From NCBI GenBank assembly GCA_963933885.1, contig CAWVWF010000012.1, forward strand, positions 1-34,941: a stretch of DNA of 34,941 nt, written 5' to 3'. The notes under the pieces are model-generated. The model searched no databases and was not told where the DNA came from. It saw only the letters and a program-made list of their open reading frames with translations. Of the stretch, positions 9,007 through 17,116 are shown piece by piece. Numbering within the stretch: position 1 is the stretch's first letter; each line of letters opens with the position of its first letter. The position numbers and the translations under genes were made by a program. The stretch comes from CAWVWF01 sp963933885 (lineage in GTDB: Bacteria > Bacteroidota > Bacteroidia > Flavobacteriales_C > GCA-002722245).

Positions 9007-9477
9007 TTAGATCAAATCACTTATTTCATTTGGCAAAAACTGAACAACATCTCCACCGTTCTTTAAAATATCACGAACTATCCCGCTATTTATTGCAGAA
9101 TATTCTGGATCGGTCATGAAGAAAATTGTTTCAATATCTCCGTCAACCTTATTGTTCATTATAGCTATGCTCTTTTCGTATTCGAAATCTTTAACATCTC
9201 TTAACCCTCTAACGATAAAATTCGCCTTCTGCTCTTTACAAAAATCAACGGTTAAACCTTTATAAGTCATTATCTCAACATTACTTTCCGACTGGAAAAC
9301 TGCTTTAAGGTGACTCTTTCTCTGATCCAAATCAAAAAAGCATTTCTTGGAACTATTAGTTCCTATTGCAATAATAACTTTATCGAAAAGTGGTAAAGCT
9401 TTCCTAACAATGGCAGCATGCCCTTTTGTTATAGGATCAAATGAACCTGGAAAAACCGCTATCTTTTGAGTACTCAT
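9007..9477 (-). CDS. coaD: Phosphopantetheine adenylyltransferase
   Basis: This enzyme carries out the penultimate step of coenzyme A synthesis, joining ATP and 4'-phosphopantetheine. The nucleotidyltransferase motif FPGSFDPITKGH stands at the N-terminus, with RGLRDVKDFEYE near residue 88. At the position of the second family motif, usually ISSTxVR, it has YSAINSGIVRD, a variant common in Bacteroidota. The length of 156 residues is typical. The next gene starts immediately after its stop, which suggests co-transcription. Confidence 0.96.
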   Translation of the reverse strand: MSTQKIAVFPGSFDPITKGHAAIVRKALPLFDKVIIAIGTNSSKKCFFDLDQRKSHLKAVFQSESNVEIMTYKGLTVDFCKEQKANFIVRGLRDVKDFEYEKSIAIMNNKVDGDIETIFFMTDPEYSAINSGIVRDILKNGGDVVQFLPNEISDLI

Positions 9478-9537
9478 AGTTTTAAAATTACAAGTTTATT
9501 AGTCACATGATTTAACTATCATTATTACTTATAAAAA

Positions 9538-10140
9538 TCACTTTGTTGAAACACTGAAAACATAGAGCATTTCTCTACAGATTTGCTCACTTCTTTCTAT
9601 GTATTTTTCCAACTGTTGTGGGGTACCATCAGCTACTTTTGGATCTTCATATTTAATTGGAATACGAGCAGAAGCATTTGGAATAAATGGACAGTTTTTA
9701 TCCGCATTATTACAAGTCATTATAGCTGCGAAACCTCTTTGTGGATTAAAGTCATCATCATATTTTTTCGAAAAACATATAATTGGATGAGCTGTTTCAC
9801 TATAGTTAATAGCATATATTGGATTACCTCCTTCTGATAGTTTCAAAACGGGAATACCAGCTTGTTTTATTGCATCAATTCCTGATTGAAAAAAAGCAGT
9901 TGCTTCTGTCCCTCCTGAATAACTTTTAATTTCATCAAATCCGTAATGATCAGCAGCTATTTGAGCCCAAATTTGTGATAAGTGACTCCTTCTTGAGTTG
10001 TGTGTACAAATAAAGATCAAATCCGCTTTACCTCTTTTAGAGCTTACAAAATTCGATAATTCTCTCAATTCTTCTTTTCTTGAATCCGAGATTAAACTAA
10101 ATTCCGAAATTCCGTTTTCTATCGTATTATTCATAGTCAT
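9538..10140 (-). CDS. arsC: Thioredoxin-coupled arsenate reductase (LMW-PTPase fold)
   Basis: The protein reduces arsenate to arsenite in the cytosol. The phosphatase-like P-loop is CTHNSRRS with nucleophile Cys45 and Arg51 (CX5R). A second cysteine pair, Cys143 and Cys150 in MTCNNADKNCPF, forms the CX6C relay known from thioredoxin-dependent ArsC of the pI258 type. That pair separates it from ordinary tyrosine phosphatases. An N-terminal extension of about 38 residues makes it 200 residues long. It is the last gene of a minus-strand set arsR-arsI-arsC. No arsenite pump follows; coaD is next after 60 bp. Confidence 0.88.
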   Translation of the reverse strand: MTMNNTIENGISEFSLISDSRKEELRELSNFVSSKRGKADLIFICTHNSRRSHLSQIWAQIAADHYGFDEIKSYSGGTEATAFFQSGIDAIKQAGIPVLKLSEGGNPIYAINYSETAHPIICFSKKYDDDFNPQRGFAAIMTCNNADKNCPFIPNASARIPIKYEDPKVADGTPQQLEKYIERSEQICREMLYVFSVSTK

Positions 10141-10145
10141 CTATA

Positions 10146-10661
10146 TTAGCAACATCCGCTCCCTGGAGTACAAGACTCTGCAGATGAATCAATTTTTAAT
10201 TCTTCTAATTTAAGCTCTTTTGGCTCTTCAGGCATACAACAAGCATTTGCCTCTCCCCCTGTATAGTGAGGATCGTTAAACTCAACATCTTCATGAAAGT
10301 AATATACTTCCCACTGAACTCCATCTGGATCTTCTGCCCAGAATTTATCTTGAATTGAATAACAACAAGCTGTTCCTATTTCCTCTTTTGATACTAGACC
10401 TAATAATTTTGCAGACTCTAGTTTCTCCAACATCAACTCCTTTGTTTCCACTTGAAAACCTAAGTGCCCAAAATTAGATTGGACTCTATCCGCATTCTCA
10501 ATGAATGAGATAATCAATGAAGGTTCATCTAAAATAAACTTAGCATAACCGGATTTAATTTTCGCTGGAGCTACTCCAAAAAAACCTTTATAAAACTGAA
10601 TAGTTTTTTCTAAATCACTTACATAAAGTGAAACATGCATTCTAGGATAATCTTTTTTCAT
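10146..10661 (-). CDS. arsI: ArsI/CadI-type vicinal oxygen chelate protein
   Basis: This 171-residue glyoxalase/VOC-fold protein resembles ArsI, the Fe(II)-dependent dioxygenase that cleaves the C-As bond of trivalent organoarsenicals. The metal ligands expected for the family are visible as His9 (MHVSL), His66 (FGHLGF) and Glu118 (WEVYY). The vicinal substrate-binding pair Cys99-Cys100 stands in ACCYSIQDKFW. The tail carries more cysteine pairs (ACCMPE and a terminal GCC) that could bind arsenic or cadmium. It sits between arsR and arsC with short gaps. Lyase activity is inferred; the alternative is a CadI-like metal-induced protein. Confidence 0.8.
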   Translation of the reverse strand: MKKDYPRMHVSLYVSDLEKTIQFYKGFFGVAPAKIKSGYAKFILDEPSLIISFIENADRVQSNFGHLGFQVETKELMLEKLESAKLLGLVSKEEIGTACCYSIQDKFWAEDPDGVQWEVYYFHEDVEFNDPHYTGGEANACCMPEEPKELKLEELKIDSSAESCTPGSGCC

Positions 10662-10677
10662 CTTCTCTTTTTTTTAA

Positions 10678-11010
10678 TCAACAACAATCACCTTTTTTAC
10701 AATCATAAGATTGAAACAGATCATTAAATAATATTTTCAAAGTACTCCAAACATCAGGGTTAATACAGTAACACAATTTACTTCCTTCTATCTCTCCTTT
10801 AATCAATCCAACAGTTTTCAATTCTGTTAAATGCTTAGAAATAGTACTCTGAGCTAATGGTAACTCATCAACGATATCATTACAGATACAAGAAGGATTT
10901 TCAATCATATAAATGATAATTGCCATTCTTGCAGGATGACCAAGTGCTTTCGCTAATGATGCCAATTCAAGTGTTTTCTTATCGAAACCTTCCATTTTCA
11001 CAATCCCCAT
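10678..11010 (-). CDS. arsR: ArsR/SmtB-family repressor
   Basis: This is a 110-residue winged-helix metalloregulator. The recognition helix is LAQSTISKHLTELKTVG, preceded by the CIC cysteine pair (PSCICNDIV) that resembles the As(III) site of the family. The C-terminus KKGDCC supplies further thiols. The start at 11010 is taken because a -7 promoter element ends 4 nt before it; a second ATG five codons in (10995) is possible. It heads arsR-arsI-arsC. A 16-bp near-palindrome directly upstream is the likely operator. Confidence 0.92.
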   Translation of the reverse strand: MGIVKMEGFDKKTLELASLAKALGHPARMAIIIYMIENPSCICNDIVDELPLAQSTISKHLTELKTVGLIKGEIEGSKLCYCINPDVWSTLKILFNDLFQSYDCKKGDCC

Positions 11011-11026
11011 ATCGCAATATTACGAT
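11011..11026. promoter_or_regulatory. ArsR operator overlapping the arsR promoter
   Basis: ATCGCAATATTACGAT pairs at 14 of 16 positions and touches the arsR start codon. On the minus strand its core is TAATATTG, one base from the TAnnTTTG -7 consensus. A TTG lies at 11043-11045, exactly 20 nt upstream, as expected for the -33 element. A repressor bound here would cover the -7 box, so autoregulation is likely. A further CGAT half-site lies at 11031-11034. Binding itself is inferred. Confidence 0.65.
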
Positions 11027-11039
11027 ATAACGATGTATT

Positions 11040-11684
11040 TTGCAAACTTTATTAAAAAGATTATTTTCACACAACATTAAACCACCTCCTTTGTCGAAGA
11101 TTATTTTAGTTTGTTTTTCCATATTTATAGCATTCTATATCATAGCTACATTTAAATATGCTGGAGGTTCTTTATCAACACCAACTGCTAGTAATTTTTT
11201 ATGGACTGAGAATTACTTTTGTGACATGATGAATTCCACATCTATAAATGGTAAAAAGAATCTATCCAGACCATTTTCTATCGTAGCTCTAATCAGTTTA
11301 TGTATAGGGATCACAACATTTTTTATTTGGTTTTCAAATGAAAAAATGAGACAAAACAACTACAGTAAAACGTTAAAAATCACAGGAAATTTAAGCATAT
11401 TTTTTACAAGTTTAATTTTCACCACATGGCATGACCAATTTATAATCTTGGCTATAATTTCTGGTATAATTCCCTCTGTTATAATTTTATATGCGATTTT
11501 AAAGAACATTAACATTTATGATATTGCGTTTACCTTATTTGTCTTTACTTTTCTGATCGGATACATTTTGATTTACTATTTAAATATATTCGAGACCGCT
11601 CATCCCATTATTCAAAAATGCGCTGTCCTTTTGGGACTTATTTGGATTATTAAAACTAATTTTAAAGCTGAGGATAGAAGATGA
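11040..11684 (+). CDS. Six-helix membrane protein paired with a LytTR regulator
   Basis: The protein of up to 214 residues has about six hydrophobic segments, near residues 19-40, 62-81, 95-113, 117-139, 146-168 and 173-193. It has no kinase, transporter or enzyme motif that I recognise. Its topology recalls DUF998/Frag1-like proteins, but that is only an impression. No ATG precedes the first helix: the frame opens with TTG at 11040 and a second TTG at 11091 is possible, so the start is uncertain. Its stop overlaps the ATG of the LytTR regulator by 4 bp, pointing to translational coupling. It is divergent from arsR. Confidence 0.65.
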   Translation: MQTLLKRLFSHNIKPPPLSKIILVCFSIFIAFYIIATFKYAGGSLSTPTASNFLWTENYFCDMMNSTSINGKKNLSRPFSIVALISLCIGITTFFIWFSNEKMRQNNYSKTLKITGNLSIFFTSLIFTTWHDQFIILAIISGIIPSVIILYAILKNINIYDIAFTLFVFTFLIGYILIYYLNIFETAHPIIQKCAVLLGLIWIIKTNFKAEDRR

Positions 11685-12436
11685 AAGTTTTAGATGTATT
11701 AATTGTAGAGGATGAAGTAGCAGTAGCAAAATCTATTGAAGCCTTACTTTCTTTGAATGATAATGTAAACGTTGTTGGATTAGCACATCAAATTGATGAT
11801 GCAGAAGCAATGATTAAGAAGCTAAGTCCTGATCTTGTATTACTAGACATCAAACTAAGCCCAACAGAAACTGGTTTTGATTTACTAGACAGAATTTCAG
11901 ATTTAAAATTCAAATTCATATTTATTACTGCTTTCAACGATTACGCTTTAAAAGCATTTAAATATAACGCTGTTGATTATATACTAAAGCCAATCGATCC
12001 AGAAGATTTAGAAGCAGCAATTGAAAGAACTGGAGAAAGGTTAGTATCTGAAAACCCAACTGAACAAATCAATTCTTTGGTAAAGTTCATGAACTCAAAT
12101 TCATTCGTTCAGAAAAACATACTATTTAGAACTGCTGAACAAATTAGAGCTGTTGATATTGATGATATTATCAGATTAGAATCCGACGCAAACTATACTA
12201 CTGTATCTTTAAACACAGGAAAGAAAATTACAATCTCTAAATCTTTAAAAGAATATTCTGACATTCTTGAAGAACGAGGGTTTTTTAGAGTTCACCAATC
12301 TCATTTAATCAATCTTAATTATTTCGAATTATTCGAAAAACAAGATGGTGGATATATTGTTTTAAAAGATGGGACTAGTATTCCTGTATCAAAAAGAAAG
12401 AAACAATTATTACTAAACTTCCTAGAGACGTTCTAA
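11681..12436 (+). CDS. LytTR-family response regulator
   Basis: The 251-residue transcription regulator has an N-terminal receiver domain (acid pocket Glu10-Asp11, phospho-acceptor Asp56 in LLDIKLSP, Lys103 in ILKP). A LytTR DNA-binding domain follows from about residue 140 (DIIRLESDANYTTV, then FFRVHQSHLINL). It overlaps the upstream membrane-protein gene by 4 bp instead of following a LytS-type histidine kinase, so the signal source is unclear. Its 3' end overlaps the convergent kdsB by 15 bp. Confidence 0.93.
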   Translation: MKVLDVLIVEDEVAVAKSIEALLSLNDNVNVVGLAHQIDDAEAMIKKLSPDLVLLDIKLSPTETGFDLLDRISDLKFKFIFITAFNDYALKAFKYNAVDYILKPIDPEDLEAAIERTGERLVSENPTEQINSLVKFMNSNSFVQKNILFRTAEQIRAVDIDDIIRLESDANYTTVSLNTGKKITISKSLKEYSDILEERGFFRVHQSHLINLNYFELFEKQDGGYIVLKDGTSIPVSKRKKQLLLNFLETF

Positions 12437-13147
12437 ATCCTCAGGTGTGTCTATTCCAATACTTTCATGTTTTGTTTCAGCTATAAAGATTGAAAATCCA
12501 TTCTGAAGCCATCTTAATTGTTCCAAACTTTCACATGCTTCTAAAGATGATGTTGGTAATTTAACAAGCTCCTTTAGTACTTCGTATCTGTAACCGTATA
12601 ATCCAATATGTTTGTAGTAATCATGTTTACCTAACCACTCACTTGCCTCTATACCTCTAGCAAAAGGAATCGGACTTCTAGAGAAATACAATGCTCGTTT
12701 GTCGTTATCAGAAACAACTTTTACAACATTCATATTCTGAACATCCTCAACATTGTTCAACTGCTTCTTTAGCGTTGCAATTTGTGTATTTGGATTTTCA
12801 AATAAAGAAATCAATTGTTCTAATTGTTCAACATGAATAAAAGGTTCATCTCCTTGAATATTTACAACTACATCGAAGCTTTCATCCAATCGATTAATTA
12901 CTTCTCCACACCTGTCTGTTCCACTTTGATGATCTTCTGAAGTAATCATTGCTGAACCTCCAAAATCATTAACCACCTTTTCTATTCTAGCATCATCAGT
13001 TGCAACAATCACTTTACTAAATACACCTGAAGAAACAGCCTTTTCATAAACACGCTGAACCATTGGTTTACCTTGAATACTTACCAATGGTTTACCTGGA
13101 AATCTTGTTGATGCAAAACGAGCTGGAATGACTGCAATTATCTTCAT
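12422..13147 (-). CDS. kdsB: 3-deoxy-manno-octulosonate cytidylyltransferase
   Basis: The enzyme activates KDO with CTP for lipopolysaccharide core assembly. The N-terminal IPARFASTRFPGKPL motif binds CTP, and VVNIQGDEPF and ALYFSRSPIPF follow, all diagnostic. The open frame runs to an ATG at 13183, inside the upstream aminotransferase gene, but MKIIAVIPAR at 13147 is the family start and gives 241 residues. The aminotransferase stop is 10 bp upstream, so the two are probably co-transcribed. The 3' end overlaps the LytTR gene by 15 bp on the opposite strand. Confidence 0.96.
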   Translation of the reverse strand: MKIIAVIPARFASTRFPGKPLVSIQGKPMVQRVYEKAVSSGVFSKVIVATDDARIEKVVNDFGGSAMITSEDHQSGTDRCGEVINRLDESFDVVVNIQGDEPFIHVEQLEQLISLFENPNTQIATLKKQLNNVEDVQNMNVVKVVSDNDKRALYFSRSPIPFARGIEASEWLGKHDYYKHIGLYGYRYEVLKELVKLPTSSLEACESLEQLRWLQNGFSIFIAETKHESIGIDTPEDLERL

Positions 13148-13157
13148 GGTTGTAAAA

Positions 13158-14288
13158 TTACAATTTATGTAGGCATTCTGCACCTTTTTCTAACTCATCA
13201 TTGTTTTTCGCAAAACAAAACCTTAAAACTTGGTCTTGTCGTTTCTCATGAAAGAACCCTGAAATTGGAATTGAAGCTATTCCGTAATCTATCGTCAAGC
13301 GATCTGCAAAAGCCTTATCAGCTTCATCCGTAATTTTGGAATAGTCTAACAATTGAAAGTAGGTTCCTGAACATTTTTTCGGTTCGAACTTACTTCCTTT
13401 CACACAGTTTAAAAAGAAGTCTCGCTTGTCTTGAAAGAACTGATTAAGTTCTAAGTAAGCATCTTTATTATCTGTGAAATCTGAGATAGCATATTGAAAT
13501 GGTGTACTTACAGCATAGACTTGAAACTGGTGACAATTCACAAACTTATCCATTAGTTCCTTCGGTGCACAAACATACCCCATGCGCCATCCAGTTACAT
13601 GGTATGTCTTACCAAAAGAGTAAACAACAAACGATCTTTCTGCTAATTCAGGATATCTACAAACACTCTCATGTCTCTGTCCATCAAATGTTAAGTGCTC
13701 ATATACCTCATCAGATAATATAATAATATTCGAATCTAACACTATATCTTTTAATGATTGAATATCATTTGCATCCCATACAGTTCCACTTGGATTCTGA
13801 GGTGAATTAACAACAATCATTTTAGTTTTCTCAGATACTTTATTCTTTACATCTTCCCAATCTATACTATAATCACCTTGCTTCAATTGAGAACGAATTG
13901 GAACACCTTTGTTTAACAAAACTGCTGGTTCGTAACAATCATAAGCTGGTTCAATTATGATTACCTCATCTCCCTCATAAACCACTGATGAAATCGCTGT
14001 ATATATCGCCTGAGTAGCTCCTGCTGTAATACATATCTCATTTTCTGGATTATAAACATAACCATATAAATCAGCAGTTTTCTGAGCTAATTTCTCTCTT
14101 AAAGAAAGCAGTCCAAGTAATGGTGCATATTGGTTCTTCCCTTCAGTCATGTGCTTAGAAACTAAGCCCAACAAATCCTTATTTGCTCCGAATCCAGGGA
14201 AACCCTGTGCTAAATTTATTGCTCCATGCTTATTAGCTAGAGCGGTCATTACTGGGAAAATGGAAGTTCCAACGTGAGGTAATTTCAT
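13158..14288 (-). CDS. Methionine (glutamine) aminotransferase, YbdL-like
   Basis: This 376-residue class I PLP aminotransferase closely resembles E. coli YbdL. The N-terminus (INLAQGFPGF), ITAGATQAIYTAI, NSPQNPSGTVWD, SDEVYEHLTF and the PLP-lysine segment SFGKTYHVTGWRMGY are all in place. YbdL and plant or animal glutamine transaminase K homologues transaminate methionine or its keto acid using glutamine. The product 2-oxoglutaramate is the substrate of omega-amidase, and an omega-amidase-like gene lies 1.1 kb away at 15423. Exact substrate preference is inferred. Confidence 0.9.
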   Translation of the reverse strand: MKLPHVGTSIFPVMTALANKHGAINLAQGFPGFGANKDLLGLVSKHMTEGKNQYAPLLGLLSLREKLAQKTADLYGYVYNPENEICITAGATQAIYTAISSVVYEGDEVIIIEPAYDCYEPAVLLNKGVPIRSQLKQGDYSIDWEDVKNKVSEKTKMIVVNSPQNPSGTVWDANDIQSLKDIVLDSNIIILSDEVYEHLTFDGQRHESVCRYPELAERSFVVYSFGKTYHVTGWRMGYVCAPKELMDKFVNCHQFQVYAVSTPFQYAISDFTDNKDAYLELNQFFQDKRDFFLNCVKGSKFEPKKCSGTYFQLLDYSKITDEADKAFADRLTIDYGIASIPISGFFHEKRQDQVLRFCFAKNNDELEKGAECLHKL

Positions 14289-14388
14289 AATAACTAAATT
14301 GATATTTCTAAGATAGTTTATTACTTGTTAAAAGAACTTTTATTAAATTGGTAAATGAGATTTAGTTCTCAGGAAATTACTGCACGAT

Positions 14389-15423
14389 ATGAAAAAGAAT
14401 AAATTAGGAACATCGGATTTAGAAGTTAGTAGAATTTGTTTAGGAACAATGACTTGGGGTGAACAAAACAACCAAGACGAAGCCTTTGCTCAAATGGAAT
14501 ATGCTATCGAAAAGGGTATTAACTTTTTTGATACTGCTGAAATGTATTCCGTACCGGGGAACAAAAGAACTGCTGGTTCAACTGAAAAAATTATTGGTAA
14601 CTGGTTAGAAGAAACTGGAAACCGAGAAAATGTTCTTTTATCTACTAAAGTGGTTGGTAATGGTGTTTCTTATATTAGAAATGGTCCTGATTTTTCTAAA
14701 GATCAAATCAATAGAGCTATTGATGGAAGTTTGAAAAGACTGAAAACTGATTCTGTTGACTTATACCATTTACATTGGCCTGAAAGAGAGAATAACCGTT
14801 TTGGAACAAGACTTTATCCTTGGGAGAAAAATGTAAATTGGAAAAACAACTTCATGGCCATTATCGAAACCATGAATGAATTACTTGAAAGTGGTAAAAT
14901 TAAGAACTGGGCATTATCAAATGAGACTGCTTGGGGAATGATGAAGTTCAATCAACTTTGTTCTCAATTTGGAGTTCAAGGTCCAGTTTCAACTCAGAAT
15001 TCTTATTCATTATTAAACAGACAATTTGAATACGGAGCATCAGAAGTTTGTCAGTTTGAAGGAATGGGTTTAATGGCCTACTCCCCTCTTGCTTTTGGAG
15101 CTTTAACAGGGAAATACCTAGACGGAGCAAAACCAAAAGGAGGTAGACTAACACAATTTCCGATTTTCGGAAGATACCTAAATCCACAGGCCATGAAGGC
15201 TGTACAAGCATTTTCAGATTTAGCTTCTAAAAATGGATTATCCGTGGTTGAACTTTCTTTAGCATTTGTAAATTCAAGACCATTCGTAGACACTACTATT
15301 ATAGGAGCTACTAAAATGTCGCAATTAGAAGAAAATATTGAAAGTGTTTATCTAGAATTACCTCCTGCATTATTACAGGAAATTGAAGATATATTCGATA
15401 CTTATCCTGATGCTGCAGTATAA
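14389..15423 (+). CDS. Aldo/keto reductase (Tas-like)
   Basis: This 344-residue NADPH-dependent oxidoreductase has a TIM-barrel fold. The catalytic tetrad is visible as Asp (FFDTAEMYS, carrying Asp and Tyr), Lys (STKVVGNG) and His (LYHLHWP). The NADP site occurs near the end (TIIGATKMSQLEENI). The length and text resemble E. coli Tas. The physiological substrate cannot be read from sequence. The stop codon overlaps the ATG of the nitrilase gene by one base, so translation is probably coupled. Confidence 0.92.
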   Translation: MKKNKLGTSDLEVSRICLGTMTWGEQNNQDEAFAQMEYAIEKGINFFDTAEMYSVPGNKRTAGSTEKIIGNWLEETGNRENVLLSTKVVGNGVSYIRNGPDFSKDQINRAIDGSLKRLKTDSVDLYHLHWPERENNRFGTRLYPWEKNVNWKNNFMAIIETMNELLESGKIKNWALSNETAWGMMKFNQLCSQFGVQGPVSTQNSYSLLNRQFEYGASEVCQFEGMGLMAYSPLAFGALTGKYLDGAKPKGGRLTQFPIFGRYLNPQAMKAVQAFSDLASKNGLSVVELSLAFVNSRPFVDTTIIGATKMSQLEENIESVYLELPPALLQEIEDIFDTYPDAAV

Positions 15424-16202
15424 TGGATAATATCAAAATTTCAATCATACAAACTGAATTAGCTTGGGAAGATAAAACTGCCAACCTAAAACATTTTGAG
15501 ACTTGTTTAGCACAAGTCCCAGAAGAATCTCAGCTTGTAATATTACCTGAAATGTTTACTACTGGATTCTCAATGAATCCAGAAAAGTTCGCAGAAAAAA
15601 CAACAGGTGATAGTGTTGAATGGATGAGGAATCAAGCAGTACAATTAAATAAAAATATTGTTGGAAGCTTAATCATAGAGGAAGACGAAAAGTATTACAA
15701 TCGCTTAATTTGGATGAGTCCTAGCGGTGAATTTCAATCTTATGATAAACGACATTGTTTCAGATACGCTAACGAACATTTACATTACACCGGAGGATCT
15801 GAAGAGTTAATAGTTGACTTTCAAGGTTGGAAAATCTCTTGCTATATATGTTACGATCTACGATTCCCTGTATGGAGTAGAAATACCAATTTAAAATATG
15901 ATGTTGCTTTATATATTGCCAACTGGCCCGCAGTAAGAAGTGCGCCATGGGAAACATTATTGAAAGCAAGAGCGATTGAAAACCAAGCTTATGTTGTTGG
16001 TGTAAATAGAATTGGAAAAGACGGAAAAGGATTTGAACACTCAGGTAATTCTGGAGTTATCGATCCTCAAGGAACTCCAATTTCTAAAACAAAGCCTAAT
16101 GAGTTTTCTATTGAAACGATCACTTTAGACGCTAAGGAATTAACAGATTATAGAAACCGTTTTCCCGCTTCAATGGATAACGACGACTTCAATATTTGTT
16201 AA
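15423..16202 (+). CDS. Omega-amidase-like carbon-nitrogen hydrolase (YafV/Nit2-type)
   Basis: This 259-residue nitrilase-superfamily amidase has the catalytic triad Glu (LPEMFTTGF), Lys (YDKRHCFR) and Cys (CYICYDLRFP). It resembles YafV/Nit2 omega-amidases that hydrolyse 2-oxoglutaramate to 2-oxoglutarate and ammonia, the step that pulls glutamine-dependent transamination of keto-methylthiobutyrate to completion. A YbdL-like aminotransferase nearby supports this role. It overlaps the aldo/keto reductase gene by one base. Confidence 0.9.
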   Translation: MDNIKISIIQTELAWEDKTANLKHFETCLAQVPEESQLVILPEMFTTGFSMNPEKFAEKTTGDSVEWMRNQAVQLNKNIVGSLIIEEDEKYYNRLIWMSPSGEFQSYDKRHCFRYANEHLHYTGGSEELIVDFQGWKISCYICYDLRFPVWSRNTNLKYDVALYIANWPAVRSAPWETLLKARAIENQAYVVGVNRIGKDGKGFEHSGNSGVIDPQGTPISKTKPNEFSIETITLDAKELTDYRNRFPASMDNDDFNIC

Positions 16203-16266
16203 TAAATCTAAATAATTTTCCTTCCCGAAATAAATAACAGAAATTGCCAAACAAGCAATTCAAGTT

Positions 16267-16653
16267 ATGCAACAAGAAAGTTTTTCAATTACAAAAAGTA
16301 TTAAAAGTTTTGGTTATGCCTTTAACGGTTTAAAGGTTCTCGTAATAGAAGAACACAATTCCAGAGTGCATATTTTCGCTTCAATTTCAGTTATAATTCT
16401 TGGCACCTATTTCAAAATAGATTCAACAGAATGGTTATTCATAGTTGCTTCAATTGGTGCCGTAATTTCCATGGAAGCTATTAATTCTGCAGTAGAAGGT
16501 ATTGCCGATTTCATTTCTCCAGACTATCATGAGTTAATTAAAAAGATAAAGGATTTAGCAGCTGCTTCAGTTCTAGTTTCAGCAATCGCTGCGTTCACAA
16601 TTGGATTGATTATTTTCCTACCAAAATTCACAAATTTATTTTTAGATTTATAG
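16267..16653 (+). CDS. dgkA: Diacylglycerol/undecaprenol kinase
   Basis: This is a small integral-membrane lipid kinase of 128 residues. The EEHNSRVHI segment at the start of the first helix, the catalytic stretch EAINSAVEGIAD and IKDLAAASVLVSAIAA in the third helix are the family signatures. In many bacteria outside Proteobacteria such proteins phosphorylate undecaprenol instead of diacylglycerol, and the sequence does not decide which applies. The gene is followed after 19 bp by the remnant of a monooxygenase-like gene. Confidence 0.93.
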   Translation: MQQESFSITKSIKSFGYAFNGLKVLVIEEHNSRVHIFASISVIILGTYFKIDSTEWLFIVASIGAVISMEAINSAVEGIADFISPDYHELIKKIKDLAAASVLVSAIAAFTIGLIIFLPKFTNLFLDL

Positions 16654-16790
16654 AATAGATAAATTGACAAACATGATTCTTGAGGTTGCAATTCTAAACA
16701 TTAAACCAGGACTCGAAAAACAATTCGAAGCTGATTTTGATAAAGCTGGTAAATACATCAGCTCAATAAAAGGTTATGTTAGGCACTCTT

Positions 16791-17116
16791 GTAAATGTTG
16801 AGTAATTCGTTGTTAGTTAGATAATACTCGTTTTCATCATGATCGAGATAAAAGCATAAAACAATATCAACTCCACTTCCCCTCTATTATCTTTCAGTTT
16901 TTTGTTGTCATCCTGAGCCTGTCGAAGGACTAAGCGATATGGATAACAACAGTTAACTTCGTATTACAATTAATGATTAAGGTGATGTTATTTACGTGTT
17001 ACTAAACGCTTAGTCCTTCGACAGGCTCAGGATGACAGCTTAAAAATAAACACTAATTAGTTATTAGTTAGCACTTGTTATCATCACTCATCTTTAAGTT
17101 TTTTTGTTGTTATCTT
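16791..17116. mobile_element. About 326-bp non-coding insertion with REPIN-like core
   Basis: This DNA separates the two halves of the ABM-like gene. A TCTT stands on both sides (16787-16790 and 17113-17116) and may be a short target duplication. The insert has no gene. Its core is the perfect inverted repeat at 16906-17037. Around that are two degenerate direct repeats: 16803-16844 against 17054-17092, and 16889-16912 against 17090-17114. No terminal inverted repeats were found. Exact ends are uncertain by a few bases. Confidence 0.65.
16906..17037. repeat. REPIN-like inverted pair 1 (31-bp arms)
   Basis: Arms 16906-16936 and 17007-17037 are perfect reverse complements around a 70-nt loop. 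The arm sequence begins TGTCATCCTGAGCCTGTCG and ends CTAAGCG. In this copy the TGTCA ends point outward. It is related to the pair at 21046-21177. Confidence 0.88.

Noticed and set aside
9583..9837. Plus-strand frames opposite arsC
   Set aside because: They are antisense shadows of a gene with clear catalytic residues and show no domain of their own.
12422..12436. 15-bp overlap of convergent LytTR and kdsB genes
   Set aside because: Both proteins end at normal family lengths; short convergent overlaps are common.
16906..17037. Inverted repeat read as a simple terminator
   Set aside because: The 70-nt loop, lack of a T-tract and kinship with the second pair fit a dispersed repeat better.
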